DNA from: Pseudomonadota bacterium
Lineage (GTDB): Bacteria > Pseudomonadota > Alphaproteobacteria > Reyranellales > Reyranellaceae
Assembly (NCBI GenBank): GCA_018240695.1
Contig: JAFEFH010000026.1
Coordinates: 1 to 33,276 of the forward strand
DNA: 33,276 nucleotides
Direction: 5' to 3'
Position 1 is the stretch's first letter; each line of letters opens with the position of its first letter. A program made the translations under genes and the position numbers. The notes under the pieces are model-generated. The model searched no databases. It was not told where the DNA came from and worked only from the letters and a program-made list of their open reading frames with translations. Of the stretch, positions 15,211 to 23,332 are shown in pieces.

Positions 15211-18167
15211 CGCTGTCCGTCGTCATTCCCGCGCGCAATGCCGAAGAGACCCTGGGCGAAGCACTCGACAGCCTGCTGCGCCAGACGCGCGGCGACTGGC
15301 AGGCCATCGTCGTCGACGACGGCTCCGCCGACGGCACGGCGCGCGTTGCACGCGAATACGCCAACCGCGACCGGCGCATCCGCCTGCTAAGCGACGGCCG
15401 TCCCGCCGAAGGCGTCGCCGCCGCGCGCAACCGCGGCATCGCAACCGCCGAGGGGCCATGGCTGCAGTTCCTCGATGCCGACGACTGGCTTTCGCCCGCT
15501 TTCGTCGAGCGCATGCTGGGCGCCCTGGAAGGCAGCCCCGGCGCGCGTCTCGTCTACTGCGGCTACCGGCGCGCCACGCCCGCGGGCGTGATCGGCGAGC
15601 CGCAGTTCAACGCCGTCCTCGCGCACGCCCCTTACCGCGTTCTTGCGCGCGAATGCGCCATCGCGGTCCACGCCTGCGTCCTCGACCGCGCGCTGGCTCT
15701 CGACGCCGGCGGCTTCGATGCGACGCTCCGCACCTGCGAGGACTGGGACTTCTGGATTCGCGTCGCCCGCACCGGCGTGGCGTTCCTGGCCGTGCCCGAG
15801 GCGCTGGCGATCTACCGTATCCGCGACCACTCGCTCACCAGCGACGTCGCACCGCTGATGGCCGACGCACGCACCGTGATCGAGCGCGCCTTCGTGCACG
15901 GCCCCGCCGATGCCGGTCTCGCCTGCAGCGCCGAAATGGCAATCGGCTATCACGCCCTGTGGTGCGCCGCGCGGGTCGTGGGCCGCGGCGGCGGCGGCGC
16001 GACGTTCGTGCGCCCCTTGCCCGACCGCTGGGGCGAAGTGGCCGAGGCATGCCGCGTCGTCATCCTCGCGGGTCTGTCCGTAGGCGCCGGAGAAGCGCCG
16101 GAAAAGCTTGTCGGCGACCCAGCCTTCGACGCCGGCTTTCGCGCGCTGCTGGATGCGGTCGAGCGCGCGACCGGCCGGCCAGGCTTCGCCCGCCTGCTTG
16201 CCTTCGCGCTCGAGCCCAGCCTCGACCGGCGCGCACCGATCGATGGCCAGCTTGTCGTCGGCTCCAGTCTCCTCGTCCGGCAGGACATCGCAGCGCTGCG
16301 AGCGATCGCCGTCCCCCGGGATGTCGATACGCTCCATCTCGCGTTTCAACGTGGGCGCCGCGCCCTGTCGCGCATCGAGGCACCGGTCTTCGGGGACCTT
16401 TCGCGGCGCGACGTCACCGCCTTCGCACTCGAAGTGGTCGGGCTCGCGACGTTCATCGCGGCCAATCGGCTGACCTTGCGTCCGGCGTTTTGGGCTCGCC
16501 TCGCACTCGAAGTCGCTCGACTTGGCCTGGCGATAGCGCATGCGCGGCGCCGGCGTCGGCCGGTGCCGGTGCGTACCGTAAGGAACCTGATGCGCGCCGC
16601 GACACGCAATGCCATCGTCGCGGGCGCAGGCCCGGCCGGCAGCGCCAACGAGACCGAAAGCCTCCGGTTGGTCGCCGAGGCGCAGGCTGCGGCCGTCGCG
16701 GCGATGCCCTTGTCCACACCGCCTGCGTCCGCCCCAACCACGCCGGCGCCGGGAGATCGTTGGGAAGCGATCTTCGCGCGCAGCGACCCCTGGAACTACG
16801 CGTCGGCCTACGAGCAGTTGAAATACCGGCGCACCCTCGACCTGTTGCCGCCCGGCCCGATCGGTACGGCAATGGAACTTGCCTGCGCCGAAGGCCGCTT
16901 CACCGAGATGCTGGCATCCAGGGTCGGCCAGTTGATCGCCGCCGACATCTCGCCGACCGCGCTCGCGCGCGCGCGCGACCGGTGCGCCCCGCACCCGAAC
17001 GTCGACTTCCGGCGCCTCGATCTCCTGCGCGATCCACTACCCGGCGGGCTCGACCTTCTGGTGTGCTCGGAGGTCCTTTACTACGTGCCCGGTCTCGATG
17101 CCTTGCGCGAGACCGCCCTGCGTCTCGCGGAAGCGCTGGCCCCGGGCGGCCGCCTGCTGACCGCTCACGCGCTGGTCGTCAGCGATACGCCCGATCGCAC
17201 TGGTTTCGACTGGGATGAGCCATTCGGCAGCCAGACGATCGGCCAGACTTTTGCCGCCGTGCCGGGCCTCGCGCTCGAACGGTCTCTGCGCACGGAGCTC
17301 TATCGCATCGATCTTTTTCGCCGCCTGCGGGATTCCGAGCCGGCGCCGGCGCCGCAGATCGAGACCTCGCCGCTCGGACCGCCGCCAGAACCCGCATTCG
17401 CAAGGCATATCGTCTGGGGCGGCGCGGTCGTGCGGCGGGCGGAGGCGCAGGCGCGCGAACGCACCGACCGGCTGCCGATCCTGATGTATCACCGCATCGC
17501 TGACACCGGCCCGCCCGGCCTCGCGCGGTGGCGGCTACCGCCTGCGGCCTTCGCCGCGCAAATGCGTTGGCTGCGGCGGAACGGCTATCACGCGGTCACG
17601 GCGGCGGATCTGATGCGCCACTGCGCCGCCGGAGCACCGTTCGCCGGCCGTCCGGTGATGATCACCTTCGACGATGCCTATCGCGACTTCGCCGAAGAGG
17701 CGTGGCCCATCCTGCAGGCCAACGATCTCACCGCCGAAGTCTTCGTCGTCACCGATCTGGTGGGCGATGCCGCGCGCTGGGACGCCGCCTTCGGCACCCC
17801 CGCGCCGCTGATGGACTGGCCGCAGATCCAGGCGCTGGCACAGCAAGGCGTTCAGTTCGGCAGCCATCTCGCCAGCCACAGCCACATGGCCGATCTCACC
17901 AGCGTGCAGATCGTGACCGAGGCAGCGCGGTCGCAGGCGATGCTGGCGCATGCGACGGGCCGGCGCTGCGTGTCGGTCGCCGCGCCCTTCGGCGAGGCCG
18001 ACGACCGCTTCCGCCGCATCGTGCGGCACTGCGGATACGATGCCGCTTTCACGACCGAACCCGGCATCGCGCGCCTGTCCGACGATTCGCTGCACCTGCC
18101 GCGGATCGAGGTCGCCGGCGATTGTTCGCTCGATGCCTTCGTGCGGGCGCTGCGACCTGACGGCTAG
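15207..18167 (+). CDS. Three-domain fusion: family 2 glycosyltransferase, NodS-like methyltransferase, NodB-like polysaccharide deacetylase
   Basis: This 986-residue cytoplasmic-looking protein joins three enzymes. Residues 1 to about 210 are a GT2 domain (SVVIPARNAEETL, VDDGS at 36-40, then FLDADDW). About 215-510 is a region I cannot assign, with hydrophobic and Arg-rich stretches. About 517-706 is a SAM methyltransferase of NodS type (WEAIFARSDPWNY, MELACAEGRFTEMLA, LLVCSEVLYYV). About 753-986 is a NodB-type deacetylase with LMYHRI, TFDD (820-823) and SHLASHSH (886-893), the expected metal ligands. Together it could add an amino sugar, remove its acetyl group and methylate the product. The start overlaps the previous stop as ATGA, and the end overlaps the converging GT4 stop in CTAG. 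Confidence 0.9.
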   Translation: MTLSVVIPARNAEETLGEALDSLLRQTRGDWQAIVVDDGSADGTARVAREYANRDRRIRLLSDGRPAEGVAAARNRGIATAEGPWLQFLDADDWLSPAFVERMLGALEGSPGARLVYCGYRRATPAGVIGEPQFNAVLAHAPYRVLARECAIAVHACVLDRALALDAGGFDATLRTCEDWDFWIRVARTGVAFLAVPEALAIYRIRDHSLTSDVAPLMADARTVIERAFVHGPADAGLACSAEMAIGYHALWCAARVVGRGGGGATFVRPLPDRWGEVAEACRVVILAGLSVGAGEAPEKLVGDPAFDAGFRALLDAVERATGRPGFARLLAFALEPSLDRRAPIDGQLVVGSSLLVRQDIAALRAIAVPRDVDTLHLAFQRGRRALSRIEAPVFGDLSRRDVTAFALEVVGLATFIAANRLTLRPAFWARLALEVARLGLAIAHARRRRRPVPVRTVRNLMRAATRNAIVAGAGPAGSANETESLRLVAEAQAAAVAAMPLSTPPASAPTTPAPGDRWEAIFARSDPWNYASAYEQLKYRRTLDLLPPGPIGTAMELACAEGRFTEMLASRVGQLIAADISPTALARARDRCAPHPNVDFRRLDLLRDPLPGGLDLLVCSEVLYYVPGLDALRETALRLAEALAPGGRLLTAHALVVSDTPDRTGFDWDEPFGSQTIGQTFAAVPGLALERSLRTELYRIDLFRRLRDSEPAPAPQIETSPLGPPPEPAFARHIVWGGAVVRRAEAQARERTDRLPILMYHRIADTGPPGLARWRLPPAAFAAQMRWLRRNGYHAVTAADLMRHCAAGAPFAGRPVMITFDDAYRDFAEEAWPILQANDLTAEVFVVTDLVGDAARWDAAFGTPAPLMDWPQIQALAQQGVQFGSHLASHSHMADLTSVQIVTEAARSQAMLAHATGRRCVSVAAPFGEADDRFRRIVRHCGYDAAFTTEPGIARLSDDSLHLPRIEVAGDCSLDAFVRALRPDG

Positions 18168-19267
18168 ATCGCGCCGCCCACGGCGGCGAGGAAGCCCGCG
18201 GTCATGCGCTCGACGGTGAACCGCTGCGCCACCCGCTCCCGCGCCGCGCTGCCCAGGCTGCGGCGCAGTCCGGCGTCGCGGATCAGCCGCTCCAACGTCC
18301 GCGCCAGCGCATCGACATCGCCGGCGTCGAACAGCAGGCCTGTGCGCTCATGCTCGACGATCTCCGGCAACGCTCCCGAGCGCGCCGCGACCGCCGGCAA
18401 TCCATAGGCGCCGGCTTCAGCCACGGTGAGGCCGAAGCCCTCGTCGAGGGCCGCTGCCACGACGACGTCGAGTTCTCGATAGATGGCGTCGCGCTCGCGT
18501 GTGAAGCCGACGCGCACGATACGATCGGCGATGCCGAGTGCGGCGATCTCCGCCTCGACCGTGCGCGGAAAGCGGCCGAGCGCACGGCCGACGATATGGA
18601 GACGAAACGACTCGGCGGGCAGTCGCTGCTTCAGCGCCGCGACGGCCCGCAGCAGGACCATGTGCTGCTTTTGCTCCGAGATGCCCCCGATGATCCCGAG
18701 CCGGACCGGCGGCGTTTCAGGCGAGGGCGCGACAGCGGGCGGCATGTCGATTCCGTTGTGCACCACCTCCATCGGCAGGCGGCCGAGCGGCGTGCGCGCC
18801 ACGGCGGCGGCCACGAACCGCGACACGCATATGATGCGATCGACGTGCCTGTGCGCGGCGGCGCCCCATAGTGAAAAGGACGGCCACGCCGGAAGACTGT
18901 GCAGATAGAGCAGCCGTTTGGTCCGCGGCAGCGCCCATGCGCTCCACAGCAGGAGTTGCGGGTCGGAAAAAACCAGCCAATCGGGACGCACGGCCTGGAC
19001 TATGCGTCGAATCTCGCCCACCGCCCTCGGCATGGCGCGCAACGTGTGGAGTGTCCAGAGCGGCTTGCGGAGATAGAGCCGGCCGAGATCGGCCTCGTAA
19101 TAGTCGAGGCGCGATTCCCAAAGCAGGTGTGGAAACTCACCGTTGTTCCAGCCGTTCACGATGGCGGTGACGCCGTGGCCGCGCCGGTCGAGGTCGGCCA
19201 TCAGCGCCTGCAGGACGATTTCCATCCCGTGGACCGCCGATCCGCCGGCAAAAAACAGAAAATTCAT
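18164..19267 (-). CDS. Family 4 glycosyltransferase (GT-B)
   Basis: This 367-residue protein starts MNFLFFAGGSAVHGMEIVLQAL, a GT4 N-terminal Rossmann half with the Gly-rich acceptor loop. The second half has VVHNGID (168-174), LGIIGGISEQKQH (190-202), and the E-x7-E motif with Glu276 and Glu284 in DEGFGLTVAEAGAYGLP, so the retaining GT-B active site looks intact. It would move a sugar from a nucleotide donor to a lipid, glycan or peptide. It converges on the fusion gene with the two TAG stops sharing CTAG at 18164-18167. The donor is unknown. Confidence 0.93.
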   Translation of the reverse strand: MNFLFFAGGSAVHGMEIVLQALMADLDRRGHGVTAIVNGWNNGEFPHLLWESRLDYYEADLGRLYLRKPLWTLHTLRAMPRAVGEIRRIVQAVRPDWLVFSDPQLLLWSAWALPRTKRLLYLHSLPAWPSFSLWGAAAHRHVDRIICVSRFVAAAVARTPLGRLPMEVVHNGIDMPPAVAPSPETPPVRLGIIGGISEQKQHMVLLRAVAALKQRLPAESFRLHIVGRALGRFPRTVEAEIAALGIADRIVRVGFTRERDAIYRELDVVVAAALDEGFGLTVAEAGAYGLPAVAARSGALPEIVEHERTGLLFDAGDVDALARTLERLIRDAGLRRSLGSAARERVAQRFTVERMTAGFLAAVGGAI

Positions 19268-19657
19268 GTCTCCGGGCCAGACCGGGAGGGAGTTCGAGCC
19301 AGATCGGCAAACTCAGGTGACTCTGGTGTCATGTTTGGCGTCAGCAATCAATCTTCCTGCACCGACGTTCAGAGTCCTAGCCTAAACGGTTGGAATCTAT
19401 TGGGATTGAACCTGCAGAAATCGCGAAAATCGAGCTTCCGGATATCTGAAAACTAATTGCATCAAGACCTCAACATAGCGGTTTGTTACCCCAAATACAA
19501 AAACAAATCCATTCGCTGAAGATTCCTCTTGGATTCTGCACCGCAACTGTGGCATTCCTCTTCGCACGCGAGGTTCGGCTGTGGGAGTTGGGCGTCGCAG
19601 AGGAAACACTAAAGGTTCGGCAGGTTGTCGGACCGGGCTTTTCGGGGAAGGTGTGGG
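19268..19657. other. 390-base intergenic region between divergent genes
   Basis: This stretch separates the GT4 gene (minus) from the small exported protein (plus) and is AT-richer than its surroundings, with runs such as accccaaatacaaaaacaaat near 19487-19507. It must carry both promoters. Open frames across it are short and do not resemble proteins. I see no tRNA, riboswitch or insertion sequence; only weak, imperfect inverted repeats such as GGTT...AACC at 19388-19412. Confidence 0.6.
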
Positions 19658-19900
19658 ATGCGTCATCTTTTTCTGGCCGCTTTCATGATGGTTGGTGCTC
19701 TCGTCGTGACGTTCGGTGCAGCGTCGACGCTGCAGGGTTGGGCGACGTCGCGCAGCTACGCCAGCAACGTGGCGACCCCGGCGGCGATGATTTCGCCGGT
19801 CGCGAAGGCCACCGAGACCGCTCCGGCGGGCCGCAACCGGCTCCATGTGACGCCGCGTCAGGCCACTGCCATCGGTCAGGTTGCCGAGTCGAAGATCTAG
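19658..19900 (+). CDS. Small exported or membrane-anchored protein of unknown function
   Basis: This 80-residue frame starts at ATG 19658 with GGGGAAGG about nine bases upstream. Residues 1-27 (MRHLFLAAFMMVGALVVTFG and on) are a hydrophobic signal or anchor; the rest is Ala/Thr/Pro/Ser-rich with a few Arg and no Cys. It is followed by a strong intrinsic terminator, which supports real transcription as a single gene. I do not recognise the family, and no lasso or other RiPP leader motif is present. An earlier in-frame ATG at 19625 adds residues unlike a signal peptide. Confidence 0.6.
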   Translation: MRHLFLAAFMMVGALVVTFGAASTLQGWATSRSYASNVATPAAMISPVAKATETAPAGRNRLHVTPRQATAIGQVAESKI

Positions 19901-19941
19901 GATTGGAGACGACGCCCTCGGGGGAGAGGCGTCTGAAGACG

Positions 19942-19970
19942 AAAAAAGCCGCATCGCTGCGGCTTTTTTT
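19942..19970. terminator. Intrinsic terminator, usable in both directions
   Basis: A perfect stem AAAAAAGCCGCA / TGCGGCTTTTTT with loop TCGC is followed by a T-run on the plus strand; by symmetry the minus strand also ends in T. It lies 41 bases after the small exported gene and 26 bases after the stop of the converging membrane gene, so it can end both transcripts. Confidence 0.92.
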
Positions 19971-19996
19971 GCGTCCCGATTCCTGAGGCTCCCGAG

Positions 19997-21619
19997 CTAG
20001 CGCTTCACCACGTAGTCGTCGAAGGCGTAGGTCGGATAGACCTTGGCCCAGGCCGCGCGCACCAGCGCCTCGATCTGCGGCCGGAACGGGCTCTCACGCC
20101 GGATGGCGACCCCATAGTCGAAGGCATCTTTCACGACGATGTACTGCCGGTACAGGCGTTCGTCGGACAGGATGACGGCGCGCAAGCCCGTGTAGTCGTT
20201 GTGGGGCATCCAGATCAGGTCCACGCCACGCGCCAGGAACGGCCCCATCTGCATGCCCTGCAGGCCGATCGTCGTGTCGTTGAGGCCGACCAGGTCGATC
20301 ACATCGGCCTGCATGGCGCTGACCCCCAGCAGGCCGACCTCGGAAGAGCCGATCTTCGCGCCTAGCGGCAGATGCGCGGCGATATCGAAGTCCATCGTCT
20401 CGGACGTTACCTTGTAGCCCTTGTGCGGCAGCGGCACGGAGGCGGCGACCGGCATGTCGGGCTTGGGCACCGCGTTGGCGATCAGCCGCTGCTGGTCCGC
20501 CTTGATCGGCGCCTGCCAGGCCGGACGCGAGAGCGTGTAGAGGCCGCAGGCGATGAGGACCGCGATGGGGGCCGCGATGAAGGCCCGGCGGGCATTGCGG
20601 GCCACGCCGGCATCGGCGCAGAGCAGCGCCGGCACGATGAGGAACGGCAGGCACGGCATGTAGAAACGCCCGCCGAATCCCATGATCTGGCGCACGGTCA
20701 GCAGGTAGGCGAAGGTCGCCGCCACCGGCAGGAGGAAGACCGCGAGCCGGACGAGTTGGTCGCGCCGCAGGGTGGCGGCGATCGCACCCAGCCAGGGCAG
20801 CGCGCAGGCACTCGCCTCGAGAAAATACTGGACGGCGCTTTCCTCGCTCTGGAAGCCTGCGTAGCTGCGCGCCGACTTGGCGTAGAAACCCAGCGGCAAC
20901 GGCACGCCGAAGTACCATCGGCAGATCAGCATCTCCGCGCCGATCAGCACGAGCGGCAGCACGACCAAGCCGACAAGCGCATCGAGCCGTCGCGGCTTGG
21001 CCAGGAAGGCCCAGGCGAGGAACGGGATGGCCATTGCGCAGAGGCCGCTGTCCGGCCGCGCGAGGAAAGCAGCGAACGACAGCAGGCCAACGGCAAACGA
21101 CATGCGGCGCGTGGGAGCGGCCACGTATTCCAGCACGCCGAATGCCAGGCCTGCGTTGGCCAGCACGGCCAGCATCGTGTCCATGCCCGACGACAGGTTC
21201 GTGCGGAACGTGGCCATCGCCACCACAGGCAGCGTGACAGCGGCCAGCGCAATCACCGGCTGGCGCAGGAACGGCGACGTGGCGTGGCGCGATACGGTGA
21301 AGGCCATCACGACGAACGCCGCCACGCCGGTGAGGCCCGACGCCAGCCGCAGCGCCATCTCCGGTCCGACGGGCAACAGCGTGAACGGCAGGCAGAAGAA
21401 CACCCAGAGCTGGCTGGTCAGCCCGTAGGTCGGCGGACCGCCCGCGTTCCACACCAGCCCGAGTCCCTGCCGCAAGTGCACCGCGTAGCGGTAGTACATG
21501 TAGGAGTCGTCGAAGAAGAAGATGTGCCGCAGGATCCCGATCACGACGATCGTTGCCACCAACAGGGCAGCCGCGGCCGCCCAGCTCATCCATCGAACAG
21601 TCGTCGTCTCAGTCGGCAC
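19997..21619 (-). CDS. Multi-pass membrane glycosyltransferase-like protein (GT-C type)
   Basis: About 540 residues with roughly ten to eleven membrane segments in the first 380 and a soluble C-terminal domain. Near the N-terminus FFFDDSYMYYRYA (Asp37-Asp38 from the GTG) followed by GLGLVWNAGGPPTYGLTSQLW matches GT-C enzymes of the arabinosyl/mannosyltransferase style, where the acidic pair after the first membrane helix is catalytic and the donor is a polyprenyl-phosphate sugar. SSGMDTMLA and RPDSGL are further typical blocks. The start is unclear: TTG 21631, GTG 21619 and ATG 21589 are in frame and none has a good ribosome site. Its place beside three other glycosyltransferase genes fits a glycan pathway. 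Confidence 0.8.
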   Translation of the reverse strand: MPTETTTVRWMSWAAAAALLVATIVVIGILRHIFFFDDSYMYYRYAVHLRQGLGLVWNAGGPPTYGLTSQLWVFFCLPFTLLPVGPEMALRLASGLTGVAAFVVMAFTVSRHATSPFLRQPVIALAAVTLPVVAMATFRTNLSSGMDTMLAVLANAGLAFGVLEYVAAPTRRMSFAVGLLSFAAFLARPDSGLCAMAIPFLAWAFLAKPRRLDALVGLVVLPLVLIGAEMLICRWYFGVPLPLGFYAKSARSYAGFQSEESAVQYFLEASACALPWLGAIAATLRRDQLVRLAVFLLPVAATFAYLLTVRQIMGFGGRFYMPCLPFLIVPALLCADAGVARNARRAFIAAPIAVLIACGLYTLSRPAWQAPIKADQQRLIANAVPKPDMPVAASVPLPHKGYKVTSETMDFDIAAHLPLGAKIGSSEVGLLGVSAMQADVIDLVGLNDTTIGLQGMQMGPFLARGVDLIWMPHNDYTGLRAVILSDERLYRQYIVVKDAFDYGVAIRRESPFRPQIEALVRAAWAKVYPTYAFDDYVVKR

Positions 21620-21762
21620 ACGGCACCACAAGCTTGAAATGCCTGGAGACCATGCCGTCTTTCACGGCATTTGCACAGTGGCCAGGGGATCGTGTCATCG
21701 CCTCGCCTGCCTTGAAACGACCGACGCCGCACCGCGCCGTTTGACGCTCAGGATGCCCGGCG

Positions 21763-22437
21763 TCAGCCTGCGATGGCGGCCTTGATGCGGTCGACCGCGG
21801 CGTCGGGCGCGGTGAGCACCGGCGTCGCGACCGCGGCGGTGACGGCCGCCAGCGCACGCGACGTCGAGAAGTGCGCGAGCATGATGGCGTCGCAATGCGC
21901 GAGCTCGGGCGCCCGCGCGGCGATCAGCGCGTTGTGCCGGTCGGCGTCGCCCTTGCGCAACGCGTCCATGGCCCCTTCGACGACGATCGTCTCGAGCGTC
22001 GCCCGGGGACCCGTTTCGCCGCCCGCCTCGGCGACGAACTGCTCGAACTCCTCCGTCATGGTCAGCACCGACGGCGCGAAGGTCGCAAGCATGCCGATCC
22101 GTCGCCCGCGGCCGATCGCCTCCCGGAACATCGCTTCGTTGGGCTTCAGCACGGGCACCGGCAGCTCCCTTGCCATGCGCTCGATCGCCGGCCCGAACGC
22201 CGAGCAGGTGACGAGGATCGCGTCGGCCCCGATGCGATGCGCGTAGCCGCCGAGCTCGACGAAGCGCTCGAACATGCGCGGCGTCAGGTCATGGTCCTTG
22301 GCGCGATCGACCGACAGCGAGTTGTCGAGCAGGTCGACGGTCTCGGACTCGGGCCACCGCGTGGCGAAGGCGCGCTGGATGGGTTCCATGGCGACGGGCG
22401 TGCCATGCAGGAGGACGACGCGAGGCTTCTTCGACAT
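21763..22437 (-). CDS. Asp/Glu/hydantoin racemase superfamily protein with one active-site Cys
   Basis: This 224-residue protein begins MSKKPRVVLLHGTPVAMEPI and has ADAILVTCSAFGPAIE, where Cys78 is the first catalytic Cys of the superfamily. At the second catalytic position it reads MLAHFSTSRAL (186-196) with no Cys, so a two-base proton-transfer racemase mechanism is unlikely without a substitute; a decarboxylase, isomerase or lyase-like role is possible. It follows the leaderless binding-domain gene by 29 bases on the same strand and is probably the last gene of the transport and transaminase locus. The substrate is probably an amino acid or dicarboxylate. Confidence 0.85.
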   Translation of the reverse strand: MSKKPRVVLLHGTPVAMEPIQRAFATRWPESETVDLLDNSLSVDRAKDHDLTPRMFERFVELGGYAHRIGADAILVTCSAFGPAIERMARELPVPVLKPNEAMFREAIGRGRRIGMLATFAPSVLTMTEEFEQFVAEAGGETGPRATLETIVVEGAMDALRKGDADRHNALIAARAPELAHCDAIMLAHFSTSRALAAVTAAVATPVLTAPDAAVDRIKAAIAG

Positions 22438-22466
22438 GCGGCCGGTCTTTCGAAAGGAGAGCGATT

Positions 22467-23177
22467 TCAGGAATGCGGCAGGCGCGACACCAGACCGCCA
22501 TCGCCATAGGCCTTGGCGGCGGCAGGCGAGGCGAGCAGCGCCATGAACGCGGCGGCGCCGTCGGGGTTCGCGGCATCGGCGAAGATGGCGGCATCGAAGG
22601 TGGAGACGGTCTGGACCTCCGACGGAAACGGACCGGCGACGGCGACGCCGGGGACCGACATCAGTTCGCTCACCTGCTGGATCGCGATGTCGGCCTCGCC
22701 GCTCGCGACCTTCTCGCCGGTGAAGCCCATCGGGATCGCGACGGCGCGCGCCTTGACCTCCGCGGCAATCCCCAGCCGCTCGATCAGCCCGGTGAAGTAG
22801 ATGCCGCTCGCGCCCGCTTGGGAGTAGGCCACCGCCCTAGCCCCGACGAGCGCCTGCTTGAACGTTTCGACCGTCGAGACGTCAGGCTTCGGCGCGCCCT
22901 CGCGGACGCCGACGCCCAGGATCGAGTCGGCGAGACAGATGCGGGTCTCGGGTCTTACGACGCGGTCGGCGCAGAGCTTGTCCATGGAGCCATTGATGGC
23001 GATGACGACGTCAGTGCGCTGGCCTTCGGCGATCGACTTCATGATGGCCGTGGTCGGACGCCAGTCGATCTCCAGGCGATAGGGCGAGGCGACCTCGAAG
23101 GCCGGTTTCAGCCAGCGATTGACGGCCACTTCGAGGGCGAGACCGCTCATGACGGCGACGGACGACGGCAATGCCAC
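22467..23177 (-). CDS. Molybdate-type substrate-binding domain protein without signal peptide
   Basis: This 236-residue protein has the type-2 periplasmic-binding fold of the ModA-like/SBP_bac_11 group: VAVMSGLALEVAVNRWLKPAF, then GQRTDVVIAINGSMDKL, ARAVAYSQAGASGIYF, and SGEADIAIQQVSELM. It starts directly with the first strand of the domain at GTG 23175-23177 (GGAGTG upstream), and no signal sequence can be read further up. It may be a cytoplasmic sensor or enzyme-like binding protein, or its start was lost. It lies between an aminotransferase gene (155-base gap) and a racemase-like gene. No molybdate permease is near, so molybdate transport is unlikely. Confidence 0.8.
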   Translation of the reverse strand: MALPSSVAVMSGLALEVAVNRWLKPAFEVASPYRLEIDWRPTTAIMKSIAEGQRTDVVIAINGSMDKLCADRVVRPETRICLADSILGVGVREGAPKPDVSTVETFKQALVGARAVAYSQAGASGIYFTGLIERLGIAAEVKARAVAIPMGFTGEKVASGEADIAIQQVSELMSVPGVAVAGPFPSEVQTVSTFDAAIFADAANPDGAAAFMALLASPAAAKAYGDGGLVSRLPHS

Positions 23178-23332
23178 TGGACTTCACTCCGCACAAAGGA
23201 CGCTTGCCACTATAGCGCGGTGCAGCAGTTTCTTGCATGGTTTTGCAGGGCAATTGTCGGCAGGACAATGGGCAACGGTCCCCGCCTCTTTCCCGCCAAG
23301 CGCCGCTGCAACTCACCTGCAAAAAGCAATCG

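Noticed and set aside
15207..18167. Nod factor (symbiosis) gene cluster
   Set aside because: Although GT2, NodS-like and NodB-like domains occur together, there is no NodA acyltransferase, chitin-synthase-type NodC, NodIJ or nod box. The domains are widespread outside symbiosis.
19658..19900. Second RiPP precursor
   Set aside because: The frame has a hydrophobic signal or anchor and no YxxP leader pattern, double-Gly or other leader motif, and no modifying enzyme beside it; it looks like a small exported protein.
23253..23269. Operator-like inverted repeat ATTGTC-GGCAG-GACAAT before the leaderless binding-protein gene
   Set aside because: Arms are only six bases with no local regulator; expected by chance at this frequency in intergenic DNA.
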